From the IMG/VR virus record IMGVR_UViG_3300042894_006513, positions 1-24,045 of that record: 24,045 bases of DNA; one strand, 5' to 3'. The notes below the pieces were generated by a model, which saw only the letters and a program-made list of their open reading frames with translations, had not been told where the DNA came from and did not search any database. This DNA is from a virus. A program made the position numbers and the translations under genes. The number at the start of each line of letters is the position of its first letter. The first letter of the stretch is position 1. Positions 6,242-18,200 of this stretch are shown here, piece by piece.

Positions 6242-9200
6242 TCAGAATCCTCTGAAAAACCTTGCCGCTGTAGTATCTGTTTCTTGCAATGCAAGTCCAT
6301 TACTGGCGGTATTAACACCGGGTTCATACCAGCTTAATCCTTGTAAAATTTCAATTACAACTTCAAGTCCATCCGCAGGTGCAGTATCGAATTCTACGCT
6401 AATAGGATTGTAATTGCTTATAAAATAATTTCCGGACTGTAGAATTCCGCCCACGTATACACGGACTGCTAGTTCAATAAAGCCCGAACTGTCTGCATAG
6501 TAATTTAAATCTATATCATCCGCCGTAAATTTAATAGTAGATCCGTCGCCGATACTAGTGCTTTGGACCAGTCTATTTTGATATTGTGCTTCTAATAAAT
6601 TACCAATACCCATATCATACACTATCGAATCTGCTGCATGGGCTGCTACAGCAGTTCCGGCAGTACCCCTTCTTAATCCACTGATTGTATTTGAGTTGAA
6701 ATCAATCTCTCTGTAGGTAATTCTTTCGCCATTGATGGTTACTACACCTAAGAGATTTTGTGTTGGGCTAGGTATTTCTAATCTGCTGGCATCTTTAACT
6801 GTAATTTCGTCATCGTCTACTAGGACCGCAGAGGCCAATTCAGTAGTTGAATTTTCTGTAATTCTGTATGTTAATTGTAATCCGCGCATATCTTGAAAAA
6901 TTCTAAATGCCATGTGATCCGGAGTTACAGAGTCGGTGACTTCGGTAATGACTACTACATCAGTTACACTAATTACACCCGAGGTTAGAATTAATTCTTG
7001 ACCGTTGACAGTAAATCCTGCACCGTAAAAAAGTCTATCGCCATTTAAAGTTACCCATAATCTTTCAGGTTTAGTATAGACTTTATCTAAAAATAAATCA
7101 TTAACCACAAGTGTAATGCCTTCGGTATAATCGTAACTGCCTGGATCACCCGATATTGTGGCATAACTGAATGGAGTACTATCATAGGGTTGATTTACTG
7201 TTATACCTGTAGTAACTGGTCCAACATAGACCTTGGTTGAAAGATTCTGTTGTTGTGTGTCGTTCCAGGATATCACTGATATGATATCACCTGTTAAAGG
7301 TAAGAAACTACTACTAGGATTCCAATCTAAAGTAACTGTACTGGTACCCAATCCAGAAAATGTATAATCAGCATCAGTAAATACTGCAATATAAATACTA
7401 TCTCCGTCGTTGGGTTCGACTGCAAAAATAACCTCTCTAAGATCTTCGTCAGATACATAAGGTTCTACAATATAATCAACCCCTTGTACTTGTAATTCAT
7501 TGTTTAGCCAAACCACTACATCACTGTCGGAAATGGTGCTCTGATTAAATCCTAATCTAGTAGGCAATGCAAAAGCACTAGATCCGTCGGCAATATAACT
7601 TGCTCCGGCCGGAGGCCTGGCCCTGATACCATTGCGTTCAACAACGGCAACACCGGCATTTATGCCACCCATGTCAGCTGATAATATAAAACTTAAAGTT
7701 GAGCCATCTGCAGTAAAGTATTCAGTAATCGGTGTCGACCAACTTATACCTTCGGCAAAATAGCTTTCACTAAGTGCGGTAATACTAATGTAATCAACTG
7801 CAGTATAGGTTGTTGCAAAATTAATCACAGTGAATCCCACCACATCTGCAGAATAAGTAAAATCGGTTGTTAATTCGCCATTGACAAAAATTACTAAATC
7901 ATCAATTTCGTCGTAAAGTACAGGAATAGTTAGTTGATTGCCTACTTGCTGACCGTTGTAACTCTGTCTAAAGATCTGATTACCACCACCTATACCATAA
8001 ACGGAGACTGTAATTATATCACCGTTACTGGCAGCAGGAAAACTAACATTATTCACAATCGAAACTGTTTGAGTTACCCAATCTATAGTGTAATGAACTC
8101 CTAATATAAGGTCTCTTTGCTGTGTTTGATTAGATACAATTATTCCTATAGGGTCATTGATTAGATTAGCAAAACTTACTTCAGTTGATGTTGCTGAATT
8201 ATAAGTGAATCTTATATAATTCAAAGGAAAACCGTGACCATCGCCTTGCCAATCTGCTCCTGGTCTTGTAAAGACTCTAAAATCCAAAGTATCAAATATA
8301 CTGCCAGGAACTAGCTCTTCGGGTGCATGACTACTATAAGTGTCTACAAATGTTCCACCTACCACATTGATATCACTGAGTCTTGTTCCTAGATAACTGT
8401 CTAGGAAACTGCTTTCATACACAGTGTCTAACTCTGTGATATTATCGTTAAACAATAAACCGTAGACTTGTACGCCAGGATAACTTATTCCAGACATTAA
8501 TAAATTCAAATCAACACCAAACTGTTCAGCAGTGGGCGCATAGTACCCACGAGTTCTATCTACCCCACTTAAAACATTAGCAGAAACACTGGTCCATTGA
8601 GCTAAATTAAATGTCATAGAACTATTGTTTTCTGTAGCTTGCCAAACCCTGTTGGCATATCTTACTCTTTGTCCAGTAATATAAGTAATACCGGCCTGCC
8701 AATCAGTTATATTGCTTTGATGCTGATATCTGTCAAATTTTATAGTAGTTTTGATTTGTCTTATCAACTGATTGCCCATGTTAGCAGTTAACATTGCACC
8801 TGTACCAACACCGGTTACTACAATGGTTGGGGTGCTGGTATAACCGCTGCCGGGGTCTAGTATTTCAATTTCGCTGACTTGCCCTAAGATATTAATATTG
8901 GCTGTAATCACAGCAGGAGTTATGCAATCCCCTACTACAGACACTTCAGGTGGGATTAAATACCCTGTGCCACCATTGACAATATTCACAGATTCTAAAC
9001 TGAGTTTATAGTTATCAAACCAATAGACATAGGGCAATGTAGTCCACAACTGCGAATCTGGGGGCGTATCACTGTCTAGATTAGCTAATCCAGTTCCTAT
9101 TGCTGAACTTAATGTATAGGGGGTAAGTATCGGGCTGACGAATTTTGGTGTTACTAAACTGGTCTTAAAGTAAGCAGGTAAATCAAAATCGTTAACTGCC

Positions 9201-12200
9201 AACCCAGCTTGATCAAAGCCATTATATAGCAAATTCAATTCTCTAACTTGCACATGATAAGGTTTAACTTCTTGAATATAATCAATGACAAATTCTTGAT
9301 TATCTCTGTTATAGATTTGAAACGGTAATAGTTCCCGAATTCTATGATCAACATCAATTAAACTGGTTTTGAAAAGCCACTGAGGAGCCAACGACTCTGA
9401 CAAGATAAAGTTAAACATTAATACCAAACAGCGATTTCTTTCAATCAATAAATCATCGATTAATAATTCTTCGTTTATGGCCTGTATGATTTTTCTAGTT
9501 TCAGTTACCGGTTCTTGATCAAAATATTGGCTATCGTAGACTTCAACATCAAAACCAAATTTACCGAATGCATAGTCCCAAATTGCACGGCTAATTTCAA
9601 TTGTGCCATCTTGTAATCCAACCCTAACCCAACCTGTTTCTGTTCTCAGATATATTTCAAATTTATTGTTAGCATTGAATCTGACTTTGACACTGCTACC
9701 AACTGGTACGGTCAATGAATCTAGCTCGCTGGCATAATTAATCACCGCAACTGGTGTTATCGAACTATTGTAACCGGGCTGATACCAATTGATGTAACTC
9801 CAATATCTCGGTGTGTCATAACTCTGCACTCTTACCAACTGTAAAGTTTCTAGTGTTTTTGCTGCAGTTACTTGATTTATTGTCCAAAAACCAAATTGTT
9901 CGCTGTTACTTTCGACTAGGTATTTGTAGCCCACAGGTACTGCTGATAAATTTTGAAAACTAAGTTCTTCTAGATCAGCAACGCGATCGTCCCATGCCCC
10001 GGAATTACTTGATGGTATAGGTTCACTGCTATTTAACAAACTGAAATTACGATTTTCACTAATTGGATATCGGGCTAAAATTTCATTGACCCGTGTTAAG
10101 TAGTTTTGCAATGCTGCAAAGCGATTGATAAACATACTTTGTCTGGGGCGGAAATTTACTCCATATCTGTTAGCTGGTCTTAATAAAGGATCAGGTACTA
10201 TGTTGCCTTGAGTATCGGCCCCACAAAAACTGTCTTGAAGTTTTCTATATAAATTTGTACTCAAGAAACCATCTGCACGATCTTGCGGTATAAGCTCGTA
10301 TTCAACATGTACGGCATTGTCATTGAGTTCCTTGTCATATTCAATTGACAGAATAGTATCTTGAGCATTGACAATCCCAAATTTGTTGTAAATCGCTGTG
10401 GCACTACTGCTTAAAAATGCCACAAACGGTATACCGGAACTCTTGGGATCTTCTATATACCTTTCTATAGAAGTAGTGCTGAGTGTTTTTCCTAAATTAT
10501 AATTGATAAACTCATTACCGCGAACCCAAAAGAAATAATTGGTTCTTAATACTCCTGTGGAATCTACTGCGGTTACTACAGTATATGATGCCAATGATTT
10601 AACTACGCCCGGACCGGTATACTGTGCAGGTGGAACAGGACTTACCGTCCATTGATAGACTTCAACAGTGCTGCCAGGAAATAATTGACTCCATCTGGCT
10701 GCTGCATATTCAATATTATTTTGATTGGGATTAACAAATCTAGTATTAGCAGTATCCCACCAAATTTTGCCAACTTGAGCAGCACCCCACCTTCTTCCAT
10801 AATTATTAATCGATCCAACATTATAACTAGCAGGATCTATTGCACCTATGTAATCTATATTTTGCCTGGCCACACCTAGTATTTTGTTTTGTAATGGGTC
10901 AATAAAATCAAAGTATTCAGCCTCGGCGCTTTGCAATATATCATAAGCAAATACACTGTTAATTAATCTTATGTCTACTACTGGTGTTTCTCTTCTAATT
11001 ACAACCCAAGCGGCACTACTATTTTCATTTAGGAATGTAATGAATTTACCATAGTTCAATTCACTTAGAACGCTGTCCCCTAAATCACTGCCTGGACTTG
11101 TTATTAATAATGTGTTATTAACATAATTTACTACTTTGCCGTATTGATCAAGACTTTCCAAGACATTTGGTACAATTATCTGCCCAAAGACAAACAGGTT
11201 AGGATTAGTTACACTAGGCGATTGTGTATCCAATAAATCAAAACTGTATACTGCACCACTTTCGGTGGGTTGACTGTAAAATGTGGTTTTTTTACTGTCA
11301 AAATAAGTCAACCCGTTGTCATAGATATTAACAATATAGGCACTATCTCTGGGTGCACCTACTATTAAGGTTCTGGCTGAATTACTAAGCGAAATGGACT
11401 CACCGAATCTCGCAGTGATTGAGGGCCGTGGACTGTAAATATCTTGAGTATGTACAAATATTTCTAAACCCAGTGCGTCAAATACCGACGCGGGATTGAC
11501 AAATCCCAAGCTGATATTAAGTTTATTGAGATAATTTAATGTTTCATTTATGGTATTGAAACTCAATACACCAGTTACAACTGTTATATCAGCAGTAGAT
11601 GGGGGAGGTGTTGTGAATGTCAAAGTTTTAGCTGTGAGATTCAATGTATAGTCGACATTAAGAGTTTTTAATACATTGTTGACATAGACCAAAGGTGTAT
11701 AACTTTCCACATCCTGATAGGCTGTACCAATCGAATAAGTTCTATCTAAACCACTGGGGGTAATTTGTATATTAGATGATAATACTGCAGAAACATTTGG
11801 CACAACAGCATTGACCTGATGTCGGAATGCTATAAGGTTTATAATATAACCAAAGGCAGTTGTATCTATTAATTTCCAATAATCAGAATCAGATATATCT
11901 GTACCGCCCGGTACATCTTGTTGAGCCTGATATATGCTATAAATGCCCGACGATAAAGTATATACCACAGTGCGGAATGTGTAAGGGTTGGCTCCTACCC
12001 ATAGCCCAGGTACAACAACATCAATGTTATTAATTCTTAGGCTATTACCAGATATCAGCGAAGGATTAGCTATTGTTGAAGATATTGTACCATAAGTTCT
12101 TGCTTGATTAACAGTTCTTTCTACCATACCCGACTGTGGTAATTCACTGTTATTTCCCGGTACACCAACATACACACTGCAACTATTGCTACAGATTTTT

Positions 12201-15200
12201 ACTGAATATCCATACTCGGCAAATTCCTGTGGAGTTGTCTGAGATAATTTTTGTAAGAAATTAAATGTATTGATCGAAATTTCAACAACATCACCTACAG
12301 TGAAATTATAATCAATATCTACAGTATTGGAATCTATAACAGTAAATTGACCTCCTATGTTGTCTTGAGTATTGATCAGATTTTGTCCATTTACTGAAAC
12401 AGTCAATGGTTGAACAAAATTAACAGTGGTAGAATATTCAGTTTGATCAACATCTGTAACAGTGAATCTTTCTATATTTCTTTCAAAGATATAAACAGCA
12501 CCGGCATTATTTGTAGTGGTAGCTGCTACCACATCATCATTTTTTGCACCTATTAGTATTTGAGATCCGTCTAATGTGCAATCTATACTATGACCAAATC
12601 TAGCTCCTACCACAGGTGTTGGTGGTTCTAGTTTTTCAATATATTGATAGTAACTACCGCTGCGAACTATAATTTTGTTACTAGAAGTTTTCGCAGTCGA
12701 GAAGGTAATGTTTTTGGTTGTGGTATTAAATGTATAATCAACGAATGGTCTCAGAAGAACATTATCTACCAATACACTAAATGAATAAATGTTTTGTGCA
12801 GTATAGAGATAATCACCTATATTGTATACAGAGCCACCATTGCCATCGAATTCATAGGTACTTTTTCTTGTAATCGACAACACCGAATTATCAGCCGGCG
12901 TACTATTCAGTGTAATTTCGCCGCCACTTAGAGAATAGCTTGCCGGCAATAGTAATTGATTATTTAAAATAACGACTATCTGATTAGGTTTAGTTTCATC
13001 TATAACAATACTATCACCAAAGTTATATGTATCGGTACTACCATCAGTTTTGTAACTGACAGTTTGTCTTTGTACAGGGATTTGTGCAAATGCGTAAACC
13101 GCGTTAATTCCCGGAGCACCGACATACATCCACTTTTCGTCCTGGCTGATTTTTATACTGTGACCAAATTCTGCACTGTCTCCGAGATCTTGCTCGGGTA
13201 ACAATAACTGTATAAATTCAAAAGTGCTGGACCCCGATATTTTTTCTAAGACAGCGACCAATCCCATATCTGTGATTGCGTTAATGTCACTAAGTGGTGC
13301 GCCCACTGCACTAAAAGTTGTGTTGCCAATGCTGACGCTTCTACCAAAATCCCGTGTACCAACTGCAGAGCATTCTAACACACTATTGGGTATGTAATTG
13401 CCAAAATTATTTTTCACATAGGTATAAACCGCTCCCTCAACTGAATACCCTGGGCTACCAACTAAAGTAAATAAGTTTTGCTGTGATTGATCAGCACTGA
13501 TTCCATATTGACCATCTTGTACTGGCAAATCGGGTCGAATAGTTTGATCTTCGTCAAAGACTTCTTGTTTTTCTAAGACTTCCCAGGGTGAGGTTGAATT
13601 AGACACCCAAATTTTAAATCCCAGATTCAAGTCATCGGCAAAATCTGTATTAATAATATCGCTGGGCTGTGAAACACGAACACTTTTCAAAGTAAATGCT
13701 ACGCCATTGCCAAATATAGATATTTGATTTATATTGACAAATATGTAGGCAATAACAATAGCATTAGGTGCAGGTACAGCCAGGACTCTATAGACCCCAT
13801 CAATGGAAGGATCAAAGAACTTTATAATAGCTTGTTGATTTTGTAACAAATTGTGATTTTGATCGAATATGACTTGAGCAGTACCATCTAAATTATCACG
13901 AACCTCAATGACTTTGCCCGGTACGCCATAAACTCTATAGACATCCCAGTCATAGTTATTGACCTTGGCTACCCAAATTAGTTGTCCGACTGCTAACTCG
14001 CTGAGATAGGGATTTAGTACTGTGGGATCTTCTAGACTAAACACTGTGATGTCAACATCATTGAAATTGACGAATCCCGCAGTAGGTAAACCAGCATCGG
14101 GAGGCAAGTTTGATCTTGTGGTTAATATGTCAGGGTTAGATATTAAAGTGCTAGATTTCCAAATGTCACCGACCTGCACAGACTGGTTGGCTAAAGTCTG
14201 TTGTCCAGGGAAAATAACTTGTACCGTACTGGGATTAGCATTTAGATCGGCTTCGTTAAGTTGTATTTCATAGTAATTTCTATTGGCATTGGCACCGTAA
14301 GTGGCTTTTTGTATAGCCCAATTTTCGTAAATGTCAAATTGTGCGACACCTTTGCCTAGATCAGCAAAAGTAAATATTTCTGCAGCCTGAACAGTGCCCT
14401 TGGTACCTAAAAACTGTCTATATAGATTGACCTGACTGATATCGTCTAGATTTAGTGCGGTCATATATTGTCTTGGCCTAAATCCAATTAGACCATAACT
14501 GAATAAATCTTGATCACGCTCAAGATTAGCAGTGTAGACATTATAACTATTTTCTAATTGGTTACTCTTATTCGCCAAGTTAGGCAATAAACCAGTTTGT
14601 ATTTCAGTATAGTCGCTGCGCTTCCAAAGATTGAAATTAAATGTCTCGCTGGGTTGTATAATGTCTATAGCACTATAATAGAGACTTTTATATTTGACGA
14701 TTTCGCCCTTGGCATATTTGCGTAACGGTGTCCAATCTTGTATATTGTCTTGATTAAGTATAAATCCAGGAGCATTCAGCTGTCCATTCCAATTGACACT
14801 AGTTACTGCAGATATCTTGATTCGGTCCTGTCTTGCGCCAGTTGCTGGATCGTAAATTAAGTCAGCAAATATACTGCGATTGTCGAGAACCATAATGTTC
14901 TCGTAACTGACAAGATTTACGCTGATATAATTTATAGTCTGATTGTTTGTAGGTACTAAACTAAAACGATTATTTTCTCTGTCAACAACAAGATTTTTTG
15001 TTGTCAATGGAGACTTCTCTTGATCCAATACAAGATTTTCTTGTGTTTGAACACTGATGTCATCAACGATAGCCAATGGTGTTTCTAATACTAACTTATT
15101 GGCCAATGGGTTGAGATTGATAATGCTGTTTACACCCCAACCTTGTGCGTCCCAATAGAGAAACTCTTTGACCATTTGTTGCCAATTTAGAATATAGCCA

Positions 15201-18200
15201 TTTTCATAATCGTCGAAGATAAATCCCAATTGCTGCAGTCTAACACCATAACTTATAAGAAAGTCAGCAACACCACTGGTTGTGGTATATTCAAATCCAT
15301 AGGGAATTTGTATGATAGTATCACTATGCGATACACTGACATTGACTGTTTTGCCACCTGCTGAGATAGCCACTGGTATTCCTACATTTTGACTAGCCAG
15401 TATTTCAAAGTAGGGTTTTAATGTACCGTAACCATAGACACTATAACCATTATTGGTTTTTTGTACTATGACACTGCTGTAAATAGCCTGATTAAATGGA
15501 ACATTTTTATATAAAAATAAATTGTAACTTTCATCGGGTAATAGTAAGCCACTATTAATGCTTTGTGGACTGCTTTTTTCTGTAAAGACCTGTAAGAGAT
15601 TTTTTGCTGTGAATGCACCAAATCTATAGCATAATCTAACATCTAAAGAAGCTAGGTCTTCAGTTAAAATATCTGTGCTGTCAAGACCGGACTGCCTATT
15701 GAAATCTACAATCCAGTCAATGTAACTGGCTTTACTAATACCATTACCGTAGACTTGCACCCCATTGGCATCTAAACGATATCTGTCATTTAACAGGTAT
15801 TGATCAAAAGTATTATCGAAGCGATACAGATCTCTGTCGGCAAATAAGGTAAAAAATTCAGCTGGTCTAGTTAAGGCCAATAACCGCATTATACTAAATG
15901 GATAGCTACTGCTAGTTCTCCAGGCATTTTCTACTGGACCGTCGTCACCAAACTTCCAGTTTAACCGAAATGAATTTTGACTGTAACTTCCAACAACACT
16001 GTCAAACGGACTTGCTAGCTGCCCTTCTGTTCCTGCTGGAATAACTTGAGTAAGTCCAGGTCTGGCATATTTTTCAATGATATATTCGCCGTTAGGATCT
16101 CGAACCAACCCAGCTTCTAAATCGTCCCACAGAACTAAGTTACCACTGGTATAAGGAGGTAGACCATATTGTGATTGCCACCAACTGGGCTCAACACTGA
16201 ATCCCAACATTTCCCATGGTCTGGTATTGGGATAGATTGTATCGTAAAAATAATTGTAAATGCCACGCCAAGCACCTATATCTAAACTGGTATTGTTTAG
16301 TTTATTGCCAGACTGACTGTAATTGTAAGTAAATTTATTAGAGCTGATATAATTTTGTGTACGGAAATCTAATTTATTCCACCCTACCCAACTGAAAAAG
16401 TCAGAAGCCAGTATTTCGTTTATTTCCTCTATACTGTAATCAGTTGATCTAAATTGTCCCGGAATAACATCTGTAGCTACTAACGGTATAGGGTTTCCGT
16501 CAACTTTCAAGGTATTGTAAATTCGCTTTTCAAATTCTAACAATAGTTCGTCACGAAAATCTTCAAATGCCACAGTGATGCTACCGTCGTGTCCTCTAAT
16601 CACCAATGTAGGTTCAATATAAGTCTCATCAATATAAATTTCAGGTTCTGTGGCAGGATAAAGACCCAGTTTGGTAGGAGTATTGGGTATAAAACTACCT
16701 GCTGTGGTTTGATATTCTCTGATAGTAATAGTATCACCTACTGCCAATGGTGCTGTTACAGTAATAGTGGGGCTGTCGATTCCCACTGTATATTGGCTAC
16801 CTCTCAGTAGTTGAACACCATTTAAGTAAACTAGTAAACCTAGGTAATTGGCCGAAGTAAAATCATAGGTCTGCGTTGTATCAAAGACATTGACACTTAC
16901 CGGTGTCCAAGTATACACAGTTTCTGTGTAGACATTACTGAATGGCAGCATGTCTGACCAATAGAATGGCTGCGAGGAAGTTTTGTCAAATCCTAATTCA
17001 GTTAAAATGTCATTGAGAATTTCTGGTATTGTAAGATTGGTGTAATCATTGGTAACTGCTAAATTTAATATCTGTGCTTTGATTTTTTCGTATTCACGAC
17101 TGTTATAGTCAAGAGCAGAAAATATGTTAAATTGCTGACTTCTTAAAAAATATCCTGCCAAAGATAATGGACTGCTTTGCTGATTTATTATTAGACCATA
17201 AGGTAAGATATTACCTAAATCTCTGGTGTTATTAGCACCATTTATACTGCCTTGAAAATCTAAGAGATTTTCGGCGATACTTTGATAATGTTGTCTAGCA
17301 GTACCTAATGTAAAAATCGACGAATTTTCATTGAATGGATTATTTTCTAAATTATTTGGTACTTCGTAAAATCCCACTTCACTGATTTGATCACTCAGAG
17401 CTTGCACTTCAATTATAGTCCCGATAGGAATACCAGTTTCGTTAAGTGTAATCGTAGTTGAATTTTCTGTTGTAGTATAACTGAAAGTACCCGGTACTTG
17501 AAAATCTTCTCCGATATAGATTTTTACAACAGGAACATCAATGATTTCTTGGTTTTTCACTGCTATATCTAACAGCAAAGTAGAGCTGCCATCATAGACA
17601 AATCTAAATTGTTGATAAACTTGCAGTCGAGTGGCTGCTGTTTGCCAACCAATTCTTGGAACAAAATCTGTACGGCTGCTGTATTCTTTTAATATACCGT
17701 TGCTGATATTCTGGGTAACACTTGATTTGTCTTTGAGATAAACAAACGACTGCGTATAAAAGTTATTGTCAAAGACAATGTCGCCCACATTGGCCAATGT
17801 TAGATAATTTAATGGAAAACCCAGCACAGGGTCTTTACTGCCTTCGCCGGGCTGGTAACTAAAAACCTTACTACCGAAAAAGTTAGAGCTGATATATAGG
17901 TCTTGATCGCTATAGCTGATACCATTTAGATCAAAAACATCAAAGAGTGGTGCCTGGTTAACTTGTGTTTTTTCCTGTGCTAATTTCCAAGTTAATCCAT
18001 TAAACCAATATGTTAGGCCCTGTTCTGTTTGTCCGTTAAGGCCTAGCACTGAATTATTAACAAGAACATTAGCATCCTCGGCTGGTGTTAATAATATAAC
18101 CTCAGAAGAACTATCGCCGGTTGGCTCAATAAAAGAAACTATATAAATTTTGTTTCTAATGTCTAACTCATTATCAATGGCAAATATTACTCTTGTTCCG

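Larger units (their letters stand above)
6340..16905 (-). repeat. About ten dispersed copies of a small beta-sandwich-like module in the giant protein
   Basis: The pattern is V-x-V-N/D-x2-L-x(4-5)-D/Y-Y-T/S-x(8-10)-I-T-F-x(3)-P-x(3)-D-x-I-x-I. Copies are at about residues 1036-1101, 2311-2384, 2385-2457, 2513-2586, 2743-2817, 3950-4002, 4009-4085, 4137-4217, 4290-4360 and 4480-4557. Clear cores are VVILNNQLLLPASYSLSGGE, VLVDNVLLRPFVDYTFNTTT, LVYVNNVLKTLNVDYTLNLT and VIFVNGELTTDFTYSADVVG. Copies differ strongly, so they are old duplications. Four (2311-2817) sit inside the propeller region as insertions; five form a C-terminal row. Many begin with a DGST-type turn. Confidence 0.6.
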
